DNA of 64,000 bases from Segetibacter koreensis DSM 18137 (GCF_000374045.1 NZ_KB893317.1:146694-210693); one strand, 5' to 3'; shown: positions 25,831 through 36,600, counted from the first letter of the stretch. Numbers and translations: made by a program. Notes: generated from the sequence alone by a model not told the origin.

Positions 25831-27390
25831 TTAAAACGCTTTTAATAACTCCAAAAGCTGATATTGAAAAAATAATTGAAGTTTAGCCTGGAGATATTTT
25901 GAAGTTGAAGTGTTTAAAATGTCCCTGGCAGCTAACAATTCAACTGAACTTATTTGGCCAAGCCTGTACTTTTCTTTGTATAAATTGTACGATAATTTGT
26001 TTTCTTCCCAAGCCGATAAAATTGCAGTAAATTTTTGCTTAGCTCCATTGAAATCATTAATTATTTGAAGTGTGTTTGTCGCAATAGTATTTTTTGCATC
26101 CTGCATTGCAAGTTCTGCATTGGAAATGTTTATCTTTTCTTTTTTTACCTTGTTTGCATTTTGCATTTGCGAAAAAATAGGAATACTAAGACTTATGTAT
26201 ATGTTCTGGCCGAGATTATCATTTAATTGCGTTTTTAACGGTATTTTCCCGCCATTGGTATCTTGTTCCCCAATGTTGTAATTTGATACAAGATTACCAC
26301 CGACAGACAGGGAAGGGTAAAAACTGCTTTTTGCTATTTTTTCACCTAAATGTGCTGCCTGTACATCCATCTCAGCTTGCTTCATTGCAGGATGGGATAT
26401 TAAGATATCTTCTAAATACTTCTCCGGAGAAATGTTGGCGGTAATTATTTTTGATAAAGTAGTTGTGTCAATAGGGGCTATCTCAAATTTTTCTGAATAG
26501 GGAAAATTTAATAATTGCCTAAGATCCTGCAAGGCCGACAATGAGTCATTTTGTATGGAAACCAAATCGGCCTGTTCAGTATTGAGGCGGGCATTAAAGG
26601 TGTAAAATTCATATTTACTCAGCCTGCCTACGTTTATTTTCTCCTTAACTACCTCTAATTCTTTTGTCGTACTTTGTATATTATTTCTTTGGACACTCAA
26701 TTCTTCTTTGCCTAACAACAACCGGGCATAGGTTAGTGTGATATTAGTTAGTACTTCAAGTTCTGCACTTTTTCTTGCATACTCTGCCGACCTGATAAGA
26801 TAAGCACTTTGCTTGATAGTATTTATCTTGTTAAAACCTGAAAAAAGCTGCAATTGCAAGCTGAGCGCCGTGGAGCCTCCACTAAATCTTTGGTTTACAA
26901 AAGTGTTAGTAACCGGATCAATGTTTTTGCCAAAAGAAATAAAATGGCCGAGATCATAAGACAAAGAGGGTAATAAATTATATTGAGCGGTTTTGCGGTC
27001 TATTTGATTTGTATTAATAGCATTTTGTGCTTGTTTTAAACCAATATTTCTTGCCCGGGCAAGGTTGTAGCAATCGGATAAAGTGTAAGGCCCATTTTTA
27101 CGAACTCCACTATTTTCGGGTTCTTCTTCTAACGTTGTTTTTTCAATTGTCGTCGACTTATTTTTTTCTGAATTATTTATATTTCCTCCTCTTATTTGCC
27201 CTGATGCAGAAAAAATAAAAGGATGAACTCCTATAATTGTAATAAGAATAGCATTTGAAAAAAAATGTGCAGATCTTTCTCTTTTCATAAGGCCCTGTTT
27301 ATTGATCGCCGATCTTATAGAAATCTTTAGCCTGAAAATTTGTATTACCCCGTTTATTTTTTGAGGCATCTTACTTTGCTCAAACCTCAC
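25831..27390 (-). CDS. TolC-like outer-membrane efflux channel
   Basis: A 519-residue outer-membrane factor, the last gene of the peptide export operon. The frame begins at ATG 27390 and overlaps the HlyD gene by 11 bases. An internal ATG at 27288 (MKRERSAHFFSNAIL) starts a more classical signal peptide and may be the real start. The mature part has TolC coiled-coil repeats: YTLSDCYNLARARNIGLKQAQ, YNLLPSLSYDLGHF, then a second copy AEMDVQAAHLGEKIAKSSFYPSLSVGGN and YKEKYRLGQISSVELLAARD. It should form the outer-membrane exit for the C39 ABC exporter. Confidence 0.9.
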   Translation of the reverse strand: MRFEQSKMPQKINGVIQIFRLKISIRSAINKQGLMKRERSAHFFSNAILITIIGVHPFIFSASGQIRGGNINNSEKNKSTTIEKTTLEEEPENSGVRKNGPYTLSDCYNLARARNIGLKQAQNAINTNQIDRKTAQYNLLPSLSYDLGHFISFGKNIDPVTNTFVNQRFSGGSTALSLQLQLFSGFNKINTIKQSAYLIRSAEYARKSAELEVLTNITLTYARLLLGKEELSVQRNNIQSTTKELEVVKEKINVGRLSKYEFYTFNARLNTEQADLVSIQNDSLSALQDLRQLLNFPYSEKFEIAPIDTTTLSKIITANISPEKYLEDILISHPAMKQAEMDVQAAHLGEKIAKSSFYPSLSVGGNLVSNYNIGEQDTNGGKIPLKTQLNDNLGQNIYISLSIPIFSQMQNANKVKKEKINISNAELAMQDAKNTIATNTLQIINDFNGAKQKFTAILSAWEENKLSYNLYKEKYRLGQISSVELLAARDILNTSTSKYLQAKLQLFFQYQLLELLKAF

Positions 27391-28600
27391 CTACGCGTTT
27401 AAAAAGTTTTTTTATAAAATATCTGTATAGCGGTAATCTGGCTACCACTATTTCACCATAAACGGAATAACCAGATTTTAATTGAAATCGATTTATTTCA
27501 GACAGTTCGACCAAGGCATAAAATTTATCGTTTTCCTTACGTTCGGCTACGTAGGACACCTTTCCATCTATAGGTCCATGTTCAAAATGCTGGTACGCAT
27601 CGAGCCTTAGATGTGCGGGAAGGCCTGCTTTTACATAAGGCATATCTTTTTCAGGAATTATAACTTTCGCGTAATATGCAATGGTGTAAGGTGCAATGCT
27701 TATAAGCAAATCGCCTTTATTGATTACATTGCTTGACTGTTTTGTATTGTAAACGAAATTGACAATGCCAGCATTTTTTGCAATAACATTTTGCTCATTT
27801 AATTCTGTTTCTATTTTATGCAACATCTCTTTTGCCTGTATCAACTGGCTTTCGTATTCGTTTTTTGCCTGTATCAATGCCTGTGCATTTTCGTCTAACT
27901 GAACCTTCTCGAGCTGAAGGGAATTTTGCTCTTTGGTAAAATTATTATAAACCAGATTCTTTTCGGAAGCCTGTTTTATACGCTGATTCTGAATATTGCT
28001 AAAGCTTTCTTTTAGTGTTGAATTAGCTTCTTTCGTCGTGTTAAACTCATATTTGCTAAGCATATCTTTTTTATATAAAATGGAGTCTCCAATATATTTT
28101 TCGTTAGCAAGCGACAACCGTTCTTTTTGTGAGGCATATTGCTGATCCAGGTTTTGCATGTCGTTTACCAGACTGTTTATATCTAACTGATATTTCCTTG
28201 CTGCGATATTGCCTGTGCGATCTATCATTACTTTTTTCCTTTGTAATGCATCTTGAAGAACAGCAATTGATTTTATTTTTTTTTCAAGGAAAATTATTTC
28301 TGTTTTTTTTGTCGCATGCTGCTCAAGGTAATCGAGGTTTTGCATTACCAGTAATGTGTCACCTGCCTTTACCTGTTTTCCTTCCTTTACGAAAATTTTT
28401 ATAACCTGGGCTTCAAAAGGAGCTTTATAATCTGCCTGGGGATTGGATGACACAATTTCTCCGGTGCTGACCGTTACGGTTTCATTTATATACAGGACAA
28501 ATACCAGCACTATTATAGTTGTCGCGATTAAAACGAGCAATCTGAAAAACCATATAGTGAAGTTATACTCCTTGTAGTTGTAGTTGTTCAATGCTTCCAT
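27380..28600 (-). CDS. HlyD-family membrane fusion protein
   Basis: A 406-residue periplasmic adaptor with one N-terminal transmembrane helix (about 15-38), split biotinyl-lipoyl-like strands (KAPFEAQVIKIFVKEGKQVKAGD at the start and NVIAKNAGIVNFVYN later), a long coiled-coil hairpin (about 100-265) and a C-terminal beta-barrel ending in KSGYSVYGEIVVARLPLYRYFIKKLF. It links the inner-membrane ABC exporter to the TolC-like channel. It overlaps the ABC gene by 38 bases and the TolC gene by 11 bases, so the operon is tightly coupled. Confidence 0.92.
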   Translation of the reverse strand: MEALNNYNYKEYNFTIWFFRLLVLIATTIIVLVFVLYINETVTVSTGEIVSSNPQADYKAPFEAQVIKIFVKEGKQVKAGDTLLVMQNLDYLEQHATKKTEIIFLEKKIKSIAVLQDALQRKKVMIDRTGNIAARKYQLDINSLVNDMQNLDQQYASQKERLSLANEKYIGDSILYKKDMLSKYEFNTTKEANSTLKESFSNIQNQRIKQASEKNLVYNNFTKEQNSLQLEKVQLDENAQALIQAKNEYESQLIQAKEMLHKIETELNEQNVIAKNAGIVNFVYNTKQSSNVINKGDLLISIAPYTIAYYAKVIIPEKDMPYVKAGLPAHLRLDAYQHFEHGPIDGKVSYVAERKENDKFYALVELSEINRFQLKSGYSVYGEIVVARLPLYRYFIKKLFKRVGEV

Positions 28601-30986
28601 TATGCATCATTAAGGTTTTTGAAAATTGTAAATACTGCAATGGCTCATGAGAAATTACTATAAAAGACCGGTCATTAATAGTGTTTAAATACAACTCAAT
28701 CTTTTCTTTCGATTCTTTATCTATACCCGATAAGGTCTCATCTAATATAATCAATTGTGCAGACGACAACAACGCCCGCATCATAAGAATTTTCTTTCTC
28801 TGGCCGGTTGACAGATTTCTGCCTTGCTCGGTAATTATAAAATCAAGTCCTTCAGGTTGATCTGCTATAAATTCGTAAAATCCTATTTCTTTAGCCAGCG
28901 ACAAAATATCTTCGATGCTATCTGCATAATTAAATGCTATGTTATAGCCAATAGTATCGTTGAATAGTATATCCTCGTTGCTAACAAGTAATATTTTTTT
29001 CCTTAGTGAAGACGGGTTATAAAAAGTATGCTTTTCATTGTTGATAAGTATGCTGCCAGAGTCTGGATTATATAACAACGACAAAACTTTACAAAACGTG
29101 CTTTTGCCGGCGCCATTGTTTCCTTCCAGGAGTATTTTATCGCCCTTGTTTATTAAGATATTTAGATTAGAAAAAACAGGTTTTTGAGGAATATAATGAA
29201 AAGCAACGTCTTTAAATTCAATGCTTTCAAGATCAAAAGACCTTATCTTACTATGTGTCGGAGAGCCTTCTGCTTTATCTTGTGCTTGTTCAAAATAAAA
29301 ATAACGATTTAGAATTATTGCATTTTCCTGCAGGTCAAGGTTCTCGTCGAGAAAGCTACTGACAGATGAAAATACCTGGGCAGACAAGGCTATAAAAGTA
29401 ATTATCTGGCCAATGGAAATTGTCCGGCTGGTAATAGCAGTCAGCGATAGAAATACCATTATGAGTATGCTGGCTACGATAATAATAAAACTAATAACGG
29501 CAGAATTTACAAGGCTCACATATTTAACTCTTCGCTGTATAGCTAAAATGCTTTTAATTCTCGCTGATAATCGTTGCATAATTAAACCTTCCAGCCGAAA
29601 TGATTTAATGACCTGCAGGCCGTCGATATTCTCAAATACTGATGAGAATAAACTTGCTTTTTCCATAAACCTTCGCTTTTCGTTTTCCCTGATGAAGGGA
29701 GTTATCACGTAAAACCAAACTATAAAAAGCGTAAGAATAGCTACTACAATTAATGTGATTTTCCAATTGATTATAAATAATATAGCTAGAGAATATATTG
29801 CGACAAAAGCATTGATAAGTATACCGGTAAAAAAACGGATGAAAAAGGTTTTGAGTGCAAGACTATCTTTAATCCTTTCAGAAAGATCTCCTTTGCTGAA
29901 AGTGTGAATATAACGAATGGAAAATGTATTGAGTTTTTCGATGAAGGAAGTAAGAAAAAAATTGTCTAAAATATTTGCCAGGTGAATGGAAACAAAACTT
30001 TTATATAAAGATAAAATAAGGTTGAATACTTTAAAAAGCCCCAGACCTATCGCAAAGAGAACAAGCATATTTACATTGTAGCTCGGAAGAATATTATCAA
30101 TAAGAATTTGGCTGCTGAAAATAGTTACCTGCCCTATTAACGCTGCGAAAATAGCGGTACCAATATAAATGCCCCACAGCTTATGATACGGCTTCATTTC
30201 GCTTACCAGCCTTCTATATGCGCTTACTGGTTTTGCGGGGATAGGGTTATTGCCGGCTATTGTAGCAACTTCAGCATTTCTCCTTACCGTTAATACTACC
30301 GGAGCTGTAATCCGTAGTTTTGCTCCGCTTAGTTTCAGCGTTCTAAATTGTTTGGGAAGAGTATTCAGGTTCTGGTTAAACAATAAGTCATTCAAAAAGT
30401 TTTTTTCCGCTTCTTTGCTTGCAAAACCAAAGTTTTCCTGAACGTATGAAAAATAGGTGAGCTTATTAATTACATCAGCTTTATCATAACCCTGTACTCT
30501 TTCAACGTCAATACCAAAAGGCGAAAGTTCGTCGTTGATAATCTGCTGCAACAACTGGCTATTGCTTACATAATCATAATTAGCTGTCGCGGTATGAGAA
30601 TTATTAATTAATTCCATCAAAGTCCAGCGCTCATGTCGTCCCAGCGCCGGGTCAAGTACCTCAAGCTTTTTTTTGTGAATTCCTTTTATGACCACATAAT
30701 GCTCACCCTGGCTGTTTTTAACAGGCAAAATACATGGAAGAAATTTCTTTAATTTTTCAGGATTAGATTTAAGGCTATTAAGATCAAGAAGATTAAATTC
30801 TGTAATAAAACTTTCCTTAGTAAAAAAGTCTCTTATATCCTGTAAACTCGATCCGCTTTCGTTTAAGTAAATATTTTCTTCAATATACTGTCTGTTGACA
30901 TGAATGTTGTGCAAATTGTAAATAATTTTTGCAGCACTTATGCCACAGTCGTTTTGCTTTAGTTGTTGATCAATTTCTTTATGCAT
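28563..30986 (-). CDS. C39 peptidase-containing ABC exporter (bacteriocin/RiPP type)
   Basis: An 807-residue peptidase-containing ATP-binding transporter. The N-terminal C39 cysteine protease has the catalytic Cys14 in KQNDCGISAAKII, the His in GEHYVVIKGI and Asp in LEVLDPALG. This domain cuts double-glycine leaders. Six transmembrane helices occupy about 270-560, then the ATPase with Walker A LLEGNNGAGKSTFCKVL, signature LSTGQRKK and Walker B LIILDETLSG. The upstream peptide gene with a GG leader supplies a fitting substrate. It overlaps the kinase gene by 8 bases and the HlyD gene by 38. Confidence 0.95.
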   Translation of the reverse strand: MHKEIDQQLKQNDCGISAAKIIYNLHNIHVNRQYIEENIYLNESGSSLQDIRDFFTKESFITEFNLLDLNSLKSNPEKLKKFLPCILPVKNSQGEHYVVIKGIHKKKLEVLDPALGRHERWTLMELINNSHTATANYDYVSNSQLLQQIINDELSPFGIDVERVQGYDKADVINKLTYFSYVQENFGFASKEAEKNFLNDLLFNQNLNTLPKQFRTLKLSGAKLRITAPVVLTVRRNAEVATIAGNNPIPAKPVSAYRRLVSEMKPYHKLWGIYIGTAIFAALIGQVTIFSSQILIDNILPSYNVNMLVLFAIGLGLFKVFNLILSLYKSFVSIHLANILDNFFLTSFIEKLNTFSIRYIHTFSKGDLSERIKDSLALKTFFIRFFTGILINAFVAIYSLAILFIINWKITLIVVAILTLFIVWFYVITPFIRENEKRRFMEKASLFSSVFENIDGLQVIKSFRLEGLIMQRLSARIKSILAIQRRVKYVSLVNSAVISFIIIVASILIMVFLSLTAITSRTISIGQIITFIALSAQVFSSVSSFLDENLDLQENAIILNRYFYFEQAQDKAEGSPTHSKIRSFDLESIEFKDVAFHYIPQKPVFSNLNILINKGDKILLEGNNGAGKSTFCKVLSLLYNPDSGSILINNEKHTFYNPSSLRKKILLVSNEDILFNDTIGYNIAFNYADSIEDILSLAKEIGFYEFIADQPEGLDFIITEQGRNLSTGQRKKILMMRALLSSAQLIILDETLSGIDKESKEKIELYLNTINDRSFIVISHEPLQYLQFSKTLMMHNGSIEQLQLQGV

Positions 30987-32289
30987 TCATTCGATTTACA
31001 AGCGTACTTTTTTCTTTATATGCCCCTCTTTCAAAACTCACCAATATTTCTGTCGCGTTTTTAAATCTTTCAACCGGGTTTTTGGCAAGACATCTTTTTA
31101 CAATATTTATTATCCAATGCGGTACGGGGTAGTTCAAAAATGTATAACGAGGAAAGGAAGCATCACTTATCTTAATATTTGTTGCGAGCTCTTCCCAAAT
31201 AAATCCTTTAAATGGTGTTTTACCGTATAGTATCAGGTACATTAACAGGCCAATTTGGTATACATCAGAGTATAAGTCAGGCTTTTTGGTGTACTTATTA
31301 ATTGTCGTAATATTTATCCGTTCCGGAGGCATATAAAAAATTACTCCGCCGAACTTTATCAATTCATTTTTTTCAATTTCTTCAACGTTTAGTGTTAATC
31401 CCATATCAATGATCTTAACACTGTTATCGTCAGTTATTAATATGTTAGATGAATGAATGTCGCCGTGTACCAGGTTGCTTTTATGCACCATTGAAAAGGC
31501 GCGAAGAATATCTTCAATAATGCGAAAACAAATTGTTTTGTTTAGCGAAGGTGTTTCTGTTAAAAACCGGTGCAATGATTTTCCCTTAATGTATTCAAGT
31601 ATAATATAGGGATTTTCTCCCTGCATTTTATTAAAGAAATAAGCCCTGCACATAGCAGGTATATGTTTCACATTTTCAAGAAATTTAAATTCTCTTTCTA
31701 ACATGCCCAGTTCATCCTTAAAAATAGTTTGATCAAACGTTTTATTTCGATTTAATAATTTTATTACAAATTCATTATTAGTACCTCTGTCCCGGGCCAG
31801 GTAAATTTCAATAAAACGCCTGTTTGAAATAACTTTTAAAATAGTAAAATTGCCCACGGATTCTCCTTCATTATATAATGAAGTATCCACTAGTATAGCT
31901 TCCTCATAGTCTTCCGGTACCAATACTTTTCTTTTGCACAGAAAGTCAAAAAACGGAGAGCACGCTTGTTCTACTTCTGCACTGTCATTTTTTATATCTG
32001 CCTGTATTTCCTGTAAGACTTCTGCTTTTGTTTTCGGAAAAGAAAATTTATCTATAAAATATTTTATAGTATCGTTAATTAAATATTCTCTGTCCCGCAT
32101 TTCGTCATATAATATATAATGCCCCTGTAGGTATTTATTTGGGATTTCCTCTTCGTCATCATTGGCAGAATATTCCTCCTCCTCTTGTTGTTCCGCCTCG
32201 TCGGACTCCTCCGTATCCTTTTCCCCGGTATCAGTATAATTTCCAATGTCGCTAATGGAGATATTTTTAGATAGCCTGAATTTTTCCAT
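30979..32289 (-). CDS. Protein kinase with N-terminal PqqD-like (RRE) domain
   Basis: A 436-residue two-domain protein. Residues 1-50 are acidic and disordered. Residues 55-125 (GHYILYDEMRDREYLINDT ... FLCKRKVLVPED) read as a PqqD-like winged helix, the RiPP recognition element that binds leader peptides. Residues 145-415 are a Ser/Thr-kinase-like domain with all key residues: Lys177 in EFVIKLL, catalytic loop HGDIHSSN (Asp277, Asn282), metal-binding Asp295 in IIDMG, and PPE 321-323. It lies 95 bases downstream of the precursor peptide gene and overlaps the exporter gene. An active kinase, recruited to a leader peptide, is the inference. Lanthionine cyclase or lyase domains are absent. Confidence 0.82.
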   Translation of the reverse strand: MEKFRLSKNISISDIGNYTDTGEKDTEESDEAEQQEEEEYSANDDEEEIPNKYLQGHYILYDEMRDREYLINDTIKYFIDKFSFPKTKAEVLQEIQADIKNDSAEVEQACSPFFDFLCKRKVLVPEDYEEAILVDTSLYNEGESVGNFTILKVISNRRFIEIYLARDRGTNNEFVIKLLNRNKTFDQTIFKDELGMLEREFKFLENVKHIPAMCRAYFFNKMQGENPYIILEYIKGKSLHRFLTETPSLNKTICFRIIEDILRAFSMVHKSNLVHGDIHSSNILITDDNSVKIIDMGLTLNVEEIEKNELIKFGGVIFYMPPERINITTINKYTKKPDLYSDVYQIGLLMYLILYGKTPFKGFIWEELATNIKISDASFPRYTFLNYPVPHWIINIVKRCLAKNPVERFKNATEILVSFERGAYKEKSTLVNRMNA

Positions 32290-32384
32290 CGTGCAGTTTT
32301 TTTATTTAAAAGGATTGAAAGGTTACCCTTTCAATCCTTCAATGAACACGCTGCTAACACTTAAACAACCCTCGGTTTTGATTA

Positions 32385-32591
32385 CTACCAACCATGCCAG
32401 CGGGTTGTGTAAGTATCTCTGCCGCTTGTGCAGTAGCTACTTTTGCCTGAGTGGCATGAGCGTGATTTGTGGCTGGTTCGACAACGATTTTTTCTTCTTC
32501 TTCTATGTCCTTTTCCGTAGCGATGACCACCGACAATTTCGTTCAGTGATTCTGTTTTCAATTCTGTCAGAAGTTTTTCTAACGTAATCAT
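32385..32591 (-). CDS. RiPP/bacteriocin precursor peptide with double-glycine leader
   Basis: A 68-residue peptide at the head of the export operon. The leader MITLEKLLTELKTESLNEI ends in VGG at residues 20-22, the classical double-glycine cleavage site of C39 peptidases. The core of 46 residues is strongly basic (GHRRRRKNR), rich in Ser, Thr, Cys and His (three Cys: RCR, SCH, YCT) and ends RWHGW. The Ser/Thr residues are candidate targets for the kinase encoded next. No lanthipeptide dehydratase or radical SAM gene is nearby. A second frame across the same DNA is also open (32354-32536) but begins at TTG inside the leader and lacks a leader of its own. Confidence 0.75.
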   Translation of the reverse strand: MITLEKLLTELKTESLNEIVGGHRYGKGHRRRRKNRCRTSHKSRSCHSGKSSYCTSGRDTYTTRWHGW

Positions 32592-33646
32592 AAAAAAAAA
32601 TTGTATAATAAAAAAATAGCTACTCTTTCAACGGGTTTTCGCTTTCCCCCTTTCCAATGTTAGTTTTCTAGCACTGAATTATTTTAAACAATATTTTCTT
32701 TGTTGCCCTTATACATTAGGGCAGCAATAAAGTTTTAAGTTAATTTCTAATAGTTGTTATCCTGGGGGAGAAGACAGGATATTGGGTATTTTAGTTAATA
32801 CGATAAAACCCGAATGTGGTTGCTATTAAAATAAGAGAAAACGGGGGGTGTATTTCTCAATTGCTATAAACAATAACAACTCACATTTTTTTTAATTCCA
32901 TATCTAATGTAGAAACAATTTATCGAATATGCAAGATTTATAGATATTTTTTTTGTAATATCTGAAAGTTTAAAAATAGGGGTAATTTAATAACATTTCG
33001 TGCCGTTTTAGGCACTGTGATTCTACATACTTCGGGACTTTCAAGCGAGGTTGCCTCTAGACGTTGCCTCTATTTAAGTAAGGGCAAGCAATGGCGGGAT
33101 GTGTATGATTTAGAGAAAGCATATTTCCATATACCTGCTAACGGGAAATCGTAACAATTCTGATAATAGCGACACCTCATTGATTGTTTTAATTATGTAA
33201 ATATTACTTAGTTATCAGGTCGTTATAAATAATATTTATAATTTGAGAAAAAATTTATAATTTAATCCACAAATATCCTTTGAATCTCGCGAGCAAAAGA
33301 TCCGACAAGTTTATCTTCATTTGATTTTTATCAAATTGTACTCATTCGACACTTTGCACGTAATTGTGTAAGAATAACCAGCAGTAGAAGAGGGGAAACA
33401 AACCTGGTATTTTTTCAAATCCTTTATTAAAAAAACAACTTGTTCATGTGTGACTTGGACAAGCGAAGCTTTGATGTATAATACTACTTCTTCGTAACGT
33501 ATCATTCGATACTTTAGTTAGAAATGTAACAGAGACAACTCCTTCACAACCCTGATTTTTGTTTTCACCCGCCAAATATTTAATTTACAAATTGCCAACA
33601 ATAGTTTAAGTACACGCAATTTGAACTGATCTTAAGTGAAAATACC
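32592..33646. other. 1-kb divergent region between the RiPP operon and the NRPS
   Basis: About 1055 AT-rich bases between divergent biosynthetic genes. A hairpin lies at 32701-32726 (TGTTGCCCT / AGGGCAGCA, one G-U pair). A stretch at about 32990-33153 is open in the plus frame for about 55 codons (containing LSKGKQWRDVYDLEKAYF) but has no ATG, so it may be a gene remnant. No clear promoter box was recognised for either gene. Confidence 0.4.
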
Positions 33647-36600
33647 ATGTATAAAACGATCTTCCCTTTACATCCCGCACAACGCGATATTTATATGGGC
33701 CAGGAGATAAACTTTGAAAGTCCGCACAATAACATTGGGTTTTATGTAAAGCTTAAGGGGGCATTGAATAAGGAGAAGTTGCGTGAAGCTGTTAATTCAT
33801 CTCCCAAAATATTTGATGCTTTTAGGCTGAGGTTTGATCTGCAGGATGTAAATCTCATTTGCTATTTTGATGAGAACTATAATAGATTGGAATTGGCGGA
33901 AATGGATTTCAGTGGACGAAAAAATCCTGAGCATGAGGCTAAGAGTTGGATGCAAAACGGATTTAATGTTCCGTTTATAATACGGAAGGAAAACTTGCTT
34001 TTCGAACCTGTTTTAATTAAAATTGCTTCAGATGAATATTGGTTGTTCTTTAAATTTCATCAGATAATTATTGACAGTTATGGTTTAGCTATGTGGTTAA
34101 ATTACGTTTCCAAAAAGTATACATCATTACTTATAGCTGATGATCTTAAATTTCATTATGGTTCTTACGTAGATGAAGCTATAAAGGCATCAGAATTTCT
34201 TAATTCACCTGACTATGAATTAGATGGAAAGTATTGGAAAAAGAAAATAAATGAACAGCCAGAGGCTTTACTAAGAAAAAACAACAGGTTTATTACAAAG
34301 CCAACAACAAAAAGTGGCAATTACTATCTTAAGATAAGTCCAGAGCAAAGAAAAATAATTGATAAAGTAATAAATGTTACTCAATCAAATTTAGATCAAT
34401 TGACAATTGCTGCACTGCTAATCTATTTTGGAAAAACTTCAGGTCAATCAAATATTGTTTTTGGCATAAATGTTCCTAAAAGAAGTTCAGTTGAACTGCA
34501 GAATATTGTAGGAAAGCTTTCAGGTGTTTTACCTTTTAAGGGTGTTTTTGAAGAAGATATAAAATTAGCAGATTTATTAAAAGACATTGCAATTTCACGA
34601 AAAGAAGATTGCGCTCATCAAAATTACCTGGTTAGTGATTTAATAGAGTTCCTTAAAATAGATACTTCTAAAAGTTCTTTGTATGATGTAACGGTCGATA
34701 ATGTTTTATTTAATTTTCAAATAGATTTTGGCACAGAGATTCAATCAACAATATTTTGGTTGCAAAGTGAGTATGAAAAGGTCCCTTTACAAATATGCTG
34801 GAGAGATTATGGAAATCAACAACCTTTAGAGTTGGGGCTTCATTATAACTACGAGTATTTTATTTCAGAAGAGATAGATTTATTCGCCAAAAGAATAATA
34901 TTTATTTTAGAACAATTTCCGTTCGCCCTTAATACAAATATTGGTAATATCAATATACTGCCTTCCCAAGAGCAGCAGTTGCTTGGCCGGTTCAACGGTG
35001 CTACAGAAGCTTATCCTATAGACAAGAATATTGTAGACTTATTCGAACAGCAGGTAGAACTTACTCCTGATAATATCGCTTTGGTCTTAGAAGATCAGCA
35101 CTTAACCTATAGCGAACTTAATGAACGATCTAACCAGTTAGGGCATTACTTACGAAGCAAAGGAGTAAAAGAAGACACACTGGTGCCGGTATGCATAGAA
35201 CGCTCCGTTGAGATGATAGTTGCCATGCTCGGCATTCTGAAAGCCGGAGGAGCATATGTGCCTATCGATCCGGAGTATCCTGAAGATCGAATCAGCTATA
35301 TGCTCCAAGACATCGCTGCCTCGGTAGTAGTAAGCAGTAAAAAGAGCCGTTTGAAGCTACCCTTGGCAGAGGACAGCAAAGTAGTGGAAGTAGACGCAGA
35401 CCGGGGTAACATAAGCCTTTCTTCAAAAGACAAGGTGCCAACATCTCTTCGTTCACACCACCTTGCTTATGTCATCTATACCTCTGGTTCTACAGGTCGC
35501 CCCAAAGGAATAATGGTTGAACACAGAAGCCTGGTAGCTTCTACGTTATCAAGGAAACGGTACTATAAAACTTTCGGATCTGTGTTTTTAATACCTTCTT
35601 TTTCTTTTGACTCATCAGTCGCCGTAATATTCGGTACATTATTAACAGGTGGTCGTTTAGTCTTATGTGAAGATCAATTAATAAAGGATATCAATTTTGT
35701 CAGAGGGTTATTAAGAAATGTGGAAACAATTTTATGTGTGCCTTCTTATTATAAGCTTCTGTTGGAAGAGGGAGTAGTTGAAAATTCATCTCTTTCAAAA
35801 GTAATAGTCGCTGGTGAAGATCTTAATAGGCAAATCGTGTCTCTTCATTTTGATAAAACAAATAATGTTTCTTTATTTAATGAGTATGGTCCTACAGAAT
35901 ACACTATATGGGCAACGGTGGCCAAAATAGAGGCTGTTACTGGTAAGGTAACCATTGGGGCTCCTATAGATAATACGAGCATTTATATTGTAGGTAAGGG
36001 ACTTTGCCTAACCCCTATAGGAGTCGCTGGAGAGATATGTATCGCAGGCGAAGGCTTGGCTCGAGGCTATTTAAATAATGAGGAACTGAGCAGGCAGAAG
36101 TTTGTTCCTAATCCTTTCGTTAAGGAAGCCGGAGTTTTAATGTATAAAACAGGGGATATGGGAAAGTGGTTAGGCGATGGGAGCATTCAATTTTTAGGCA
36201 GAAAGGATGAACAGGTAAAAATTAGGGGTTACAGAATTGAGTTAGGCGAATTGGAGAGTGTGCTACAGCAATATGACCAGGTAAGGCAGGGGGTAGTACT
36301 GGCCCGGGAGGATAAAGAAGGTAGGAAACGACTGGTAGGATATGTCGTTCCCAAGAAAGGTAGCCTGGACCGGGAAGTACTGATGCGTTATTTAAGCAGC
36401 AAGCTACCTCAGTACATGATACCGGGTCTTTGGGTAGAAATAAAGAAGTTGCCTTTAACCCCAAATGGCAAGATTGATCGGAAGGCACTCCCTGACGTGG
36501 ATGCAAGTGAAGAGGCGCTAAGTCAGCAGTACCAGGGGCCACGAAATGTAGTGGAAGCAAAACTATGTGTAATTTGGCAGGACTTGTTGGAAGTGGAAAG

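Noticed and set aside
33317..33505. Minus-strand frame of 62 codons in the region before the NRPS
   Set aside because: No recognisable motif, no promoter and an AT-rich setting. I cannot support it as a gene.
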